A program made the translations under genes and the position numbers. Positions 15,425 to 23,275 of a stretch of 35,228 nt of DNA are shown here, in pieces (position 1 is the first letter of the stretch; the number at the start of each line of letters is the position of its first letter). The notes beneath the pieces are model-generated. The model saw only the letters and a program-made list of their open reading frames with translations, searched no databases and was not told the origin of the DNA. Source of the DNA: Propionibacteriaceae bacterium (GTDB taxonomy: Bacteria > Actinomycetota > Actinomycetes > Propionibacteriales > Propionibacteriaceae); NCBI GenBank assembly GCA_009780915.1, contig WQZD01000028.1:1-35228 (forward strand), read 5' to 3'.

Positions 15425-15634
15425 ATGGGTAGTCTGATTCTCGCACTGGTGTTCTTCGCCAGCGGCGCCACCTTCCTCAAGAACTCACGCCCTTCTCAAT
15501 CGGGCGGCTCGACGCCGTCCCGAGGCCTGGCAGCGATGCCGGCGAAGAGGAAATCAATCCTGGGAGGGTTCCTGCTGGTGGTTGGCGTGCTAGTGCTCGG
15601 GTACTGGCTCGTGAGCATCGTGAGCGGGGGGTAG
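15425..15634 (+). CDS. Small membrane protein of unknown function
   Basis: This 69-residue protein has two hydrophobic segments: residues 3-16 (SLILALVFFASGAT) and 44-65 (KSILGGFLLVVGVLVLGYWLV). A Ser/Pro/Arg-rich loop separates them. The ATG at 15425 follows GAGGGGG with about 11 nt. It lies 17 bp after pduT and 102 bp before eutH, in the same direction. I recognise no family. Its position suggests a role with the transporter or simply a resident small gene. Coding status is moderately supported by the clean membrane pattern. Confidence 0.5.
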   Translation: MGSLILALVFFASGATFLKNSRPSQSGGSTPSRGLAAMPAKRKSILGGFLLVVGVLVLGYWLVSIVSGG

Positions 15635-15736
15635 TGGTCGAGATGACAAGCGAACATAGTCGAACTTCAACCGTCGACCGGCAACGACGCCGACGACGAG
15701 ACAAAGCATAACTGGCAAAAAGGAGAAGTGATAAAC

Positions 15737-17029
15737 ATGGGAAATGTTAGTCAAATAATCATCTACATCATGTTGCTGTTCATGGTGATCGGCGTCATTG
15801 ACAAGGTGTTTTTCAGTAATAAGTGGGGGTACGGGGCCAAATTCGAAGAAGGCATGGAAGCCATGGGCGTGCTCGCGCTCGCCATGGTCGGCATCATGTG
15901 CTTCGCCCCCGTGCTCGGTGACTGGCTCAAGGGCCCCGTGGGCGCCGTGTTCGGGGTGATCGGGGCGGACCCAGCCATGTTCGCCGGCTCTCTGCTGGCC
16001 AATGACATGGGAGGCTTCCCCCTCGCGGGGGCTATGACGAGCGACCAGGGGATCCACATCCTGTCCGGTCTGTTCATGGGCTGCATGATGGGCGCGACCA
16101 TCGTCTTCTCGATCCCCGTCTCGCTGGGGATCATCGACAAAGAGGACCGCCCCTTCCTGGCCCGTGGCATGCTGGCCGGTTTCATCTCCATCCCCTTCGG
16201 CGTCTTCATCGCTGGCGTGATGTACATGATCAGCTTCAACAGCACTGCTGTGGGCATGGCAGACCCCCTCACCGTGGGCAAGATCCTCATCAACCTCGTC
16301 CCCTCGGCCGTGTTGGCCATCCTGATGGCCGTGGGCCTCGCGCTCATCCCCAATGGCATGATGAAGGGGTTCAACGTCTTCGCGATCTTCATCTCGGGCG
16401 CCATCACCCTGATGCTGTGCCTGGCCATCCTCAACAAGTTGGGCCTGCTGCTCGGCTCGGCCGGCGAGAACGGCTCCTCGCTCGTGAGTTGGATCCCCTT
16501 CGTGGGCGCCGAGGGGTCGCAGACGGACATCCAGATGGCCCCCATCGGGCCTCAGCTGGAGACGGCTGGCATCATCGCCATCACGTTGGCGGGCGCCTTC
16601 CCCTTCGTCCACTTCATCACCACGGTGCTGAACAAGCCCGTCGCGGCCCTGGGCCGTCTCATGGGCGTCAACGAGAACTCGGCCGCCGGCATGATCGCCG
16701 CCCTGGCCAACAACATCCCCATGTTCGGGACGATGAAAGACATGGACAAGCGGGGCAAGGTCGTCGCGGTGGCCTTCTCCGTGTGCGCGTCCTTCGCCTT
16801 GGGCGACCACCTCGGCTACGCCGCTGGTGTGGCGCCTGACGCGATCTTCGCCATGGTCGTCGGCAAGTTGTGCGGTGGCGTCATCGGCATCTTCGTCGCG
16901 ATCCTGTTGGCCGTGCGCGGCCTAGAAGTGATCAAGGGGCATCGCCACGGACTGCCCGACGACGGTTCGGCTGGCGCCGACCTGTCGATCGGCGCCGATG
17001 CGGCCTCCGAGGGACAGGCGAGCGTCTGA
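15737..17029 (+). CDS. eutH: Ethanolamine transporter EutH
   Basis: The 430-residue polytopic membrane protein has about ten hydrophobic segments. Family landmarks are IGVIDKVF, FEEGMEAMGVLALAMVGIM, SLLANDMGGFPLA, LANNIPMFGTMKDMDKRG and FALGDHLGYAAG. EutH imports ethanolamine and matters most at low substrate or low pH. AGGAGA at 15721-15726 has 10-nt spacing to ATG 15737 but only 1 nt to GTG 15728, so 15737 is chosen. The C-terminal tail is hydrophilic and acidic. It separates the first enzyme/shell block from the second eutBC pair. Confidence 0.96.
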   Translation: MGNVSQIIIYIMLLFMVIGVIDKVFFSNKWGYGAKFEEGMEAMGVLALAMVGIMCFAPVLGDWLKGPVGAVFGVIGADPAMFAGSLLANDMGGFPLAGAMTSDQGIHILSGLFMGCMMGATIVFSIPVSLGIIDKEDRPFLARGMLAGFISIPFGVFIAGVMYMISFNSTAVGMADPLTVGKILINLVPSAVLAILMAVGLALIPNGMMKGFNVFAIFISGAITLMLCLAILNKLGLLLGSAGENGSSLVSWIPFVGAEGSQTDIQMAPIGPQLETAGIIAITLAGAFPFVHFITTVLNKPVAALGRLMGVNENSAAGMIAALANNIPMFGTMKDMDKRGKVVAVAFSVCASFALGDHLGYAAGVAPDAIFAMVVGKLCGGVIGIFVAILLAVRGLEVIKGHRHGLPDDGSAGADLSIGADAASEGQASV

Positions 17030-17096
17030 TCCGGGCATGGCGGCGCCGATCCGCGCCGCCGCTCGGAGACGCTGGAGGACTCACGAAGGAGAAGAC

Positions 17097-18470
17097 ATGT
17101 CACCGACGTTGACGACGACGTTGCACGGCAACGTCTACACGTTCGCGGATCTCAAGGAACTCTTCGGCAAGGCCAATGAGGAGAAGTCTGGTGATCACCT
17201 GATCGGCATCGGCGCGACGACCGTGACCGAGAGGATCGCCGCCAAGATCGTGCTGAGCAATCTGAGGTTGTCAGACATCCGCGAGAACCCGCTCATCCCG
17301 CCCGACGAGGACGAGGTGTCCCGGGTGATCGAGGAGAACACCAATGAGACGGTGTATCAGAGCATCCGGTCCTGGACGGTGGGCGAGTTGAGGGACTGGC
17401 TGCTGAGCCACCAGACCACGACGAGCGACATCGAGACGGCACGGCGCGGGCTGACAGCGGAGATGGTCGCCGCCGTGGCGAAACTGATGAGCAGCGCGGA
17501 CCTGGTCTACGGCGCGTCGAAGATGCGCGTGACCGGCAAGTGCCGGTACGAGATCGGCAAGCCGGGCACCCTGTCGTACCGCGTCCAGCCCAACCACCCC
17601 AAGGACGATCCAGCCGGGATCCGGGCGAGCCTCTTCGAGGGATTGTCGTACGCCTCCGGCGACTGCGTCCTCGGGGTCAACCCGGTCGAGGACACGGTGG
17701 CCAACACCACCAGGATCCTCGACACGTTGTACGAGGTGATGGAGGATCTGAGGGTCCCCACGCACATCTGCTGCTTGTCCCATGTGTCCACGCAGATGGA
17801 AGCGGTCGAGAAGGGCGCCCCTTCGTCGATGTTCTTCCAATCGGTGGCCGGAACCCAGGACGCGAACACCGACTTCGGCGTCACTGTCGACCTCCTGGAT
17901 GAGGCGTTCGCCCTGATCAGGAAGAAGGGCCTGTGCGCGGGGCCGAATCTGATGTACTTCGAGACCGGCCAAGGCTCCGAGGTGTCCATCGGAGCGGACC
18001 ACGGCGTGGACGAGATGACCCTGGAGGCGCGTACCTATGGCTTCGCCAAGCGGTACTCGCCGTTCATGGTGAACAACGTCTCCGGGTTCATCGGGCCCGA
18101 GACGATCTATGACGGCAAGCAGATGATCCGGGCCAACCTGGAGGACCATTTCATGGGCAAGCTGACCGGCCTGCCGATGGGCATGGCGCCCTGCTACACC
18201 AATCACACGGGCATCGACCAGAACGATCAGGAGATCGCGACGATGCTGCTCGCCATGGCAGGGGCCAACTATTACATGGGAGTCCCCGGTGGCGACGACA
18301 TCATGTTGAGCTACCAGGACACCAGTTATCACGACGATGCGACGTTGAGGGAGTTGTTGGGGCTGACCCCGGCCCCTGAGTTCTTCGTCTGGGCCCAGGA
18401 ATGGGGCATCCTGGACGACCGCGGCCGGTTGACCGCCCGCGCTGGCGACGCTTCCATGTTCACGAGATGA
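17097..18470 (+). CDS. eutB2: Second, divergent EutB-family lyase large subunit
   Basis: The 457-residue EutB paralogue is collinear with EutB1 over its whole length (two extra N-terminal residues). It keeps Arg/Gln in YRVQPN, Asn in GVNPVED, Glu289 in YFETGQGS, Phe in SGFIGPE and Met in NYYMGVP. The position of E. coli Asp362 is Ala364 (codon 18186-18188), in MGMAPCYTNH instead of MGCDACYTNH, and the neighbouring Cys is Met. Asp362 contacts the substrate in the E. coli enzyme, so activity or substrate range probably differs. GAAGGAG supports ATG 17097. It is paired with its own eutC2, so it is a second enzyme rather than a decayed copy. The frame is intact. Confidence 0.95.
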   Translation: MSPTLTTTLHGNVYTFADLKELFGKANEEKSGDHLIGIGATTVTERIAAKIVLSNLRLSDIRENPLIPPDEDEVSRVIEENTNETVYQSIRSWTVGELRDWLLSHQTTTSDIETARRGLTAEMVAAVAKLMSSADLVYGASKMRVTGKCRYEIGKPGTLSYRVQPNHPKDDPAGIRASLFEGLSYASGDCVLGVNPVEDTVANTTRILDTLYEVMEDLRVPTHICCLSHVSTQMEAVEKGAPSSMFFQSVAGTQDANTDFGVTVDLLDEAFALIRKKGLCAGPNLMYFETGQGSEVSIGADHGVDEMTLEARTYGFAKRYSPFMVNNVSGFIGPETIYDGKQMIRANLEDHFMGKLTGLPMGMAPCYTNHTGIDQNDQEIATMLLAMAGANYYMGVPGGDDIMLSYQDTSYHDDATLRELLGLTPAPEFFVWAQEWGILDDRGRLTARAGDASMFTR

Positions 18471-18483
18471 AGGAGGGTGGACG

Positions 18484-19368
18484 ATGAACCAGACGTATGA
18501 CGAATCCGACATCAAGGCGATGGTGAGCCAGATCCTGGCCACCATGGTCGGGACTGATCCGACATCCCCGTCGTCGGCGCCTGTGGCGTCGCCGGGGGTC
18601 CCGGCGACCACCTGGATGTGCGACGACCAGACGACCGCCGAGCAGATGCTCGCCGTGCCCGACCCCGTCGACCGCCAGGCTCTGGTGGAGATGATGCGGG
18701 CCACCTCGGCTCGTATCGGGCGATGGCGGGCCGGGCCTCGGCCCACCTGCGCCTCCCTGTTGCGCTTCCGGGCGGACCACGCCGCCGCCATGGACGCCGT
18801 CTTCAACGACGTGTCGACCTCGTTGATGGAGTCCCTGGGCCTGTGCTGCGTGCAGAGCGAGGCGGGGGACAAGGCCGCGTACCTGATGGATCCCGCCATC
18901 GGAGCGCGTTTCTCGTCCCAGACGGCGAAAGAGATCTCGGACCGCTGCGCCCATGGGGCGCAGGTCCAGATACTGGTGTCCGACGGACTGTCCTCCACAG
19001 CGGTGGAGGCCAATCTGGCGGATCTGCTTCCAGCGTTGCTCCAGGGCCTGAAGCGCCATGGGTTGACGGTGGGGACGACCATGTTCGTCCGATACGGGCG
19101 AGTGCGCGTCATGGACGAGGTCAGCGCCCTGCTGACCCCCGAGGTGACGCTCATCCTGCTCGGTGAACGCCCTGGGTTGGTGACCAACGAGTCCTTGAGT
19201 TGTTATATGACGTACAAGGGCTATCCAGGGGCGCCAGAGAATATTCGTACGGTGGTGTCGAATATTTATCGCATGGGAACACCACCAACCGAAGCGGGAG
19301 CCTATATCGCCGACATCGCCAAGAAGATGATCGAGGCCAAAGTCAGCGGTATGGATCTCAAACTATGA
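18484..19368 (+). CDS. eutC2: Second EutC-family lyase small subunit
   Basis: The 294-residue EutC paralogue has the same landmarks as EutC1: RAGPRPT, FRADHAAAMDAVF, DGLSSTAV, GERPGLVTNES and VVSNIYRMGTPPTEAGA. The N-terminal helix YDESDIKAMVSQILATMVG is a predicted encapsulation signal followed by a Pro/Ser/Ala linker. The middle differs from EutC1, with more Cys residues (SLGLCCVQSE) and TCASLL instead of NTWSML after the RAGPR motif. AAGGAGGGTGGACG precedes ATG 18484, 13 bp after eutB2. It probably forms a separate complex with EutB2. Confidence 0.95.
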   Translation: MNQTYDESDIKAMVSQILATMVGTDPTSPSSAPVASPGVPATTWMCDDQTTAEQMLAVPDPVDRQALVEMMRATSARIGRWRAGPRPTCASLLRFRADHAAAMDAVFNDVSTSLMESLGLCCVQSEAGDKAAYLMDPAIGARFSSQTAKEISDRCAHGAQVQILVSDGLSSTAVEANLADLLPALLQGLKRHGLTVGTTMFVRYGRVRVMDEVSALLTPEVTLILLGERPGLVTNESLSCYMTYKGYPGAPENIRTVVSNIYRMGTPPTEAGAYIADIAKKMIEAKVSGMDLKL

Positions 19369-19525
19369 CAGGTCAAGTCGTGTCCCGACCGTCCCTGCCG
19401 GTGGCGATCCTCACCGATCGTCCCCGCCAGGGGCTGTGGGGGCAGGTCCCCAGGAGTCCATCCGACCGAGACGATGGGCTTCGCAAGTATATGAGAACAG
19501 ATGTCAACGAGGAGGTTGTCAGCTC

Positions 19526-20179
19526 ATGATTAATGATCCATTGAAAGCCACGATACTGAGCACGAAGATCATTCCCAGGGTGAACGAGGAACTGAAAGCG
19601 TCACTCGAACTGCCCGCCGACCATCACGCCATCGGGTTGTTCACGGCGGACATCGACGATGTCGCGTACACCGCGTTGGACGAGGCGACGAAGAAAGCCG
19701 ACGTCAAGGTCGCGTACGCCAAGTCCTTCTATGGCGGCGCCGCCAACGCCAACACCAAGTTGGCCGGTGAGATCATCGGGATCATCTCGGGACCCAATCC
19801 CGCGGAGATCCGGGCGGGGCTCGACGCGATCTATGCCATGGTGGAAAACGAGGCATGGTTCTATAGCGCCAACGAGGATGACAGCGTGTGTTACTACGCC
19901 TACTGCATCTCGCGCAGCGGTTCCTACCTCTCCGAGGTGGCGGGAGTCCCCGAAGGGACGGCCATCGCCTATCTCATCGCGCCGCCTGAGGAGTCCATTT
20001 ACGGGCTCGACGCAGCCCTGAAGGCCGCCGACGTCACTCTGAGCGCCTTCTACGGGCCTCCGAGCGAGACGAACTTCGGCGGCGGGCTCTTGACCGGCGA
20101 GCAGAGCGCCTGCAAGGCGGCCTGCTTGGCGTTCGCCGAGGCCGTCAAGTCGGTCGCCGCGAACCCCACCGAGTACTGA
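19526..20179 (+). CDS. eutL: BMC-T shell protein EutL
   Basis: The 217-residue double-BMC shell protein matches EutL through its full length: MINDPLKATILSTKIIPRVN at the start, SFYGGAANANTKLAGEIIGI near residue 66-85, YYAYCISRSGSYLS, and ETNFGGGLLTGEQSACKAAC near the end. EutL trimers have gated pores and bind ethanolamine, which lowers pore opening. GAGGAGG at 19509-19515 with 10-nt spacing fixes the start, although the frame is open to 19436. The 157 bp upstream, after eutC2, hold no gene but contain several G/C-rich short repeats that could fold. Confidence 0.95.
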   Translation: MINDPLKATILSTKIIPRVNEELKASLELPADHHAIGLFTADIDDVAYTALDEATKKADVKVAYAKSFYGGAANANTKLAGEIIGIISGPNPAEIRAGLDAIYAMVENEAWFYSANEDDSVCYYAYCISRSGSYLSEVAGVPEGTAIAYLIAPPEESIYGLDAALKAADVTLSAFYGPPSETNFGGGLLTGEQSACKAACLAFAEAVKSVAANPTEY

Positions 20180-20192
20180 GTCGCATCCGGTC

Positions 20193-20774
20193 ATGGACGC
20201 AATCGGAATGGTGGAGACCAGGGGGCTGGTCGCGTCGGTCGAGGCTGCCGATTCCATGGTCAAAGCGGCCCAGGTGAGCCTGGTCCGCAAAGACCATGTC
20301 GGCGGTGGCCTCGTGACCATCGTCGTGACGGGCGATGTGGGGGCGGTGAAGGCATCGGTGGACGCCGGGGCGGCCGCCGCGTCACGAGTCGGTCGCCTCG
20401 TCAGCACCCACGTGATCCCTCGCCCGGATGGGGCGGTGCAGGAGATGCTGACGCGCTCCGGTGCGGTGCTCGGAGGCCTCCAGCCGCCGAGCGGGGACGC
20501 GCCGGCCGAGGCGGCCGTGGAGACCAGCCACGTCATGGAGCACCCAGACGTCGAGTCGGACGACTTCGACGACGGGGATGACGAAGTGGGGGACCAGGAC
20601 GCCGTGGATGTGCCTGCGGTTCTGAGCGAAGAGGCGTTGGAAGCCATGTCGGTGGTCCACTTGAGGACCCTCGCCAGGGCGGAGTCCGCCTTCCCGATGG
20701 CCAAGGCCCAGGTGCGATCAGCTCGCAAGGAAGAGCTGATCGAGGAACTGGTCCGTATCTATCGGACTCGCTGA
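20193..20774 (+). CDS. eutK: BMC-H shell protein with acidic linker and Rho-N/SAP-like C-terminal domain (EutK/PduK-like)
   Basis: Residues 1-90 are a BMC domain nearly matching the 11133 shell protein ([43 protein letters not shown]), so the two arose by duplication. A disordered linker follows, with the acidic stretch ESDDFDDGDDEVGDQD (about 112-127). The last about 45 residues (L..MSVVHLRTLARAE...ARKEELIEELVRIY) look like a Rho-N/SAP-type helical module. E. coli EutK likewise has a C-terminal helix-turn-helix thought to bind nucleic acid. A role linking shell and nucleic acid or cargo is inference. The ribosome site is weak; the start is 13 bp after eutL. Confidence 0.85.
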   Translation: MDAIGMVETRGLVASVEAADSMVKAAQVSLVRKDHVGGGLVTIVVTGDVGAVKASVDAGAAAASRVGRLVSTHVIPRPDGAVQEMLTRSGAVLGGLQPPSGDAPAEAAVETSHVMEHPDVESDDFDDGDDEVGDQDAVDVPAVLSEEALEAMSVVHLRTLARAESAFPMAKAQVRSARKEELIEELVRIYRTR

Positions 20775-20790
20775 GCGAGCGGGGCGAGTG

Positions 20791-21612
20791 ATGCTGTCGG
20801 ATTCCACGATCCTCACGTTGAACGGTTCCGTGGCGGCCTTGCGCCACACGGGACAGGTGGACGCGGGCGCGTCGCTGAAGTGCGGAGTCGATCTGGGGAC
20901 GGCCTCGATCGTCGAGGTCGTTCTCACGGGTGACGGCAGGCCGGTGGCCTGCGAGATCCAGCCGTGCCAGATAGCCCGGGACGGACTCGTCGTGGACTAT
21001 TTCGGGGCCATCCAGATCGTCAAGAGGCTCACCGACTCGTTGAGGCGGCGTCTGGACCGGCCCATCGAGCAGGCGGCCATCGCCGTGCCTCCCGGCACGT
21101 CGGCACGCGACTGTGGCACGCATCGGCATGTCGTGGAAGCGGCTGGCCTGGAGGTGGCCGCCATCGTGGATGAGCCCACGGCGGCCAACTCGGTCCTCGG
21201 AGTGGTCAACGGGGTCGTGGTCGACATCGGAGGTGGAACCACCGGGTTATCGGTCTTCGAAGATTCCAAGGTGGTCTACGTCGCCGACGAGGCCACCGGC
21301 GGAACCCATATGAGCCTGGTCCTGATGGGGCGTTTCGGCCTCACCTTCGACGAGGCTGAGAAGTTCAAAGCGGACCCGGACAGGGTCGCGGAAGTGAAGG
21401 AAGCGGTACGACCGGTGGCCGAGAAGATGGCCACCATCGTGGGCCGACACCTCGCGGGAGGCCACGTCGAGAACGTGTGGCTCGTCGGGGGTTCGGCTGG
21501 ACTGGACGGCATGGAGGAGATCTTCGCCGATCACCTAGGCGTCCCGGTCCACAAGCCGCCGCATCCGATGATGGTGACTCCCGTGGGGATCGCCATGAAC
21601 CAACCTAGTTGA
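20791..21612 (+). CDS. eutJ: EutJ, DnaK-like ATPase/chaperone
   Basis: The 273-residue actin/Hsp70-fold protein matches EutJ. CGVDLGTASIVEVVL (about 30-44) is the phosphate-1 loop, DEPTAANSVLG lies near residue 130, VVDIGGGTTGLSVF (about 143-156) is phosphate-2, and WLVGGSAGL near 230 is the adenosine motif. EutJ is proposed to assist folding or assembly of microcompartment enzymes; its exact task is not established. GGGGCGAG precedes both GTG 20788 and ATG 20791, and I take the ATG. Only 13-16 bp follow the eutK-like stop. Confidence 0.92.
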   Translation: MLSDSTILTLNGSVAALRHTGQVDAGASLKCGVDLGTASIVEVVLTGDGRPVACEIQPCQIARDGLVVDYFGAIQIVKRLTDSLRRRLDRPIEQAAIAVPPGTSARDCGTHRHVVEAAGLEVAAIVDEPTAANSVLGVVNGVVVDIGGGTTGLSVFEDSKVVYVADEATGGTHMSLVLMGRFGLTFDEAEKFKADPDRVAEVKEAVRPVAEKMATIVGRHLAGGHVENVWLVGGSAGLDGMEEIFADHLGVPVHKPPHPMMVTPVGIAMNQPS

Positions 21613-21622
21613 GGAGGTAGCC

Positions 21623-21922
21623 ATGCTCGTGGGCACGGTGATAGGAAATGTGTGGGCGACAAGGAAGAACGAGGAGCTCAGCGGATGCAAATTGATGATC
21701 GTCGATCCGCTGCGGTTCCCCGGCCGTGCGCGGGCGTACCCCATCGTCGCCGTCGACCAGATCGGCGCCGGCGTGGGTGAGACGGTCTTGGTCGTGTCGG
21801 GCAGCTCTGCCCGGATCAGCGTCGGGTCGGGGGATCTCCCCATCGACCATGTCATCGTCGGCGTCGTGGACGAGGTCGATCTGGCTGACGAGAGCCAATG
21901 GGCCGACGACGGCCCCCAGTAG
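21623..21922 (+). CDS. eutN: BMC-P pentameric vertex protein EutN
   Basis: The 99-residue CcmL/EutN family protein begins MLVGTVIGNVWATRKNEELS and has LMIVDPL near residue 24. A DQIGAGVGETVLVVSGSSAR run follows at about 49-68, and VIVGVVDEVD at the end. Pentamers of this family close the vertices of the shell. GGAGGTAGCC gives a strong ribosome site, and the start lies 10 bp after eutJ. It is the only vertex protein in the window. Confidence 0.96.
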   Translation: MLVGTVIGNVWATRKNEELSGCKLMIVDPLRFPGRARAYPIVAVDQIGAGVGETVLVVSGSSARISVGSGDLPIDHVIVGVVDEVDLADESQWADDGPQ

Positions 21923-21960
21923 TGATGAAGGACAACCAGTGAAGAAGGATGGAACCCCCT

Positions 21961-22419
21961 ATGGTCATCAATGAAGATATCTTAGTGCGCATCATTCGCG
22001 ATGTGATCGAAGAGCAGGCGGGCGCCCTTCCGCGGGACGCGGGCGCCCCACGATGGAAGGACGCCTCGGGCGTGATCGGCATCGATCCCACGAGGATCCC
22101 CACCGAGGATTTCCCCTTTCCCATCGAGTCCCCGCCGTCGAGCGTACGCCTGGTCGACGTGGTGAGCCTGGAGGAGAGCCCCCGGCTCGGCTGCGGGATC
22201 ATGGAGATGGACCACACCAGTTTCGAGTGGACCCTGAAGTACGACGAGATCGACTACGTCATCGAGGGCACTCTGGAACTGATCATGGATGGTCGTCCCG
22301 TGAGGGCTGAGAAGGGGCAGATCCTGTTCATCCCGAAGAACACGACCCTGCGCTTCTCCACGCCTGACACGGCGCGTTTCCTGTACGTCTGTTACCCGGC
22401 GAACTGGGCCGACCAGTGA
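21961..22419 (+). CDS. eutQ: EutQ, cupin-type acetate kinase-like protein
   Basis: The 152-residue protein has the EutQ cupin domain: [33 protein letters not shown] near residue 83-103, and [14 protein letters not shown] near 117-130. EutQ of Salmonella has acetate kinase activity and is needed for anaerobic use of ethanolamine. The N-terminal helix [18 protein letters not shown] looks like a microcompartment targeting peptide. AAGGA at 21945-21949 favours ATG 21961 over ATG 21949, which overlaps it. It lies in the shell block between eutN and eutS. Confidence 0.93.
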   Translation: MVINEDILVRIIRDVIEEQAGALPRDAGAPRWKDASGVIGIDPTRIPTEDFPFPIESPPSSVRLVDVVSLEESPRLGCGIMEMDHTSFEWTLKYDEIDYVIEGTLELIMDGRPVRAEKGQILFIPKNTTLRFSTPDTARFLYVCYPANWADQ

Positions 22420-22429
22420 GGGGCCTGTC

Positions 22430-22798
22430 ATGGTGAGCGCCATGGATCAGGACAAACAACGCATCATCCAGGAGTTCGTTCCTGGCAAACAGGTGACGCT
22501 GGCTCATCTGATCGCCAACCCCGTGGACAACCTCACGACCAAGTTGGGGCTGGTCAAGGGTGAGCGCGAGGGCGCCAACGCCATCGGCATCTTGACGATC
22601 ACCCCGTCGGAGGCGTCCATCATCGCCGCCGACGTGGCCACGAAAGCGGCCATGGTCGAGATCGGTTTCGTGGACCGGTTCTCAGGGGCGGTGCTGATCA
22701 CCGGGGACGTGCAGGCGGTCGAGTCGGCCCTCAAGGCGGTCCTCGACCTCCTGGGCGCCCGCATGGGGTTCGCGCCCACGGCGATCACCCGGTCCTAG
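22430..22798 (+). CDS. eutS: BMC-H shell protein EutS
   Basis: The 122-residue circularly permuted BMC protein of the EutS/PduU family begins with [19 protein letters not shown], almost identical to the E. coli EutS start. It continues with [20 protein letters not shown] and [20 protein letters not shown]. EutS hexamers are bent and are thought to shape shell edges. GAGGGG with 6-nt spacing supports ATG 22430; an in-frame ATG at 22442 gives the more usual N-terminus and cannot be excluded. The start is 11 bp after eutQ. Confidence 0.95.
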   Translation: MVSAMDQDKQRIIQEFVPGKQVTLAHLIANPVDNLTTKLGLVKGEREGANAIGILTITPSEASIIAADVATKAAMVEIGFVDRFSGAVLITGDVQAVESALKAVLDLLGARMGFAPTAITRS

Positions 22799-22816
22799 GC
22801 GAGGCGGTGATCGTAG

Positions 22817-23275
22817 GTGAAGGAGACGATATTGATGGGGATGAGCGGATGCGGCAAGACCACCTTGATCCAGGCGCTCATGGGCGAGGCGTTGCGCTAC
22901 GCCAAGACCCAGACGATTCAGCGTCATCTGACGTTCATCGACACCCCGGGGGAGTACATCGAGAGGCGGTACTTGTACCGTGCCCTGATCGTGACGGCGG
23001 CTGACGCGCAGATGATCGGGCTCGTGCAAGAGGTGGGACGGGAATCCAGCTGGATCCCGCCGGCCTTCGCGACCACCTTCGCCAAGCCGGTCTTCGGGGT
23101 GGTCTCCAAGATCGACATGGCCGGCGACCGGTGGGACATCGCGCATGCGCGTGAGGCGTTGGAACGGGCGGGGGCCGACCCGGTGTTCGAGGTCTCCGCG
23201 ACCGAGGGGGTCGGCCTGGACGCGTTGTGGGCCTTCCTCGACGACGGTTCACCTGACGTAGGGGTGTCGCCATGA
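22817..23275 (+). CDS. eutP: EutP/PduV small P-loop protein
   Basis: The 152-residue Ras-like P-loop protein has Walker [11 protein letters not shown] (about 8-17), switch-like [12 protein letters not shown] (about 40-51) and SKID near residue 96 as the NKxD-type motif. EutP of Salmonella has been reported to have acetate kinase activity, and PduV relatives associate with the shell exterior. The start codon is GTG 22817, giving MKETILMG, which fits the family start. The stop overlaps eutA by 4 bp (ATGA at 23272-23275). Confidence 0.9.
   Translation: MKETILMGMSGCGKTTLIQALMGEALRYAKTQTIQRHLTFIDTPGEYIERRYLYRALIVTAADAQMIGLVQEVGRESSWIPPAFATTFAKPVFGVVSKIDMAGDRWDIAHAREALERAGADPVFEVSATEGVGLDALWAFLDDGSPDVGVSP

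Noticed and set aside
19369-19525. Possible small gene or terminator between eutC2 and eutL
   Set aside because: Short G/C-rich repeats occur but no clear stem with a T-run and no frame with a ribosome site; eutL has its own strong site at 19509-19515.
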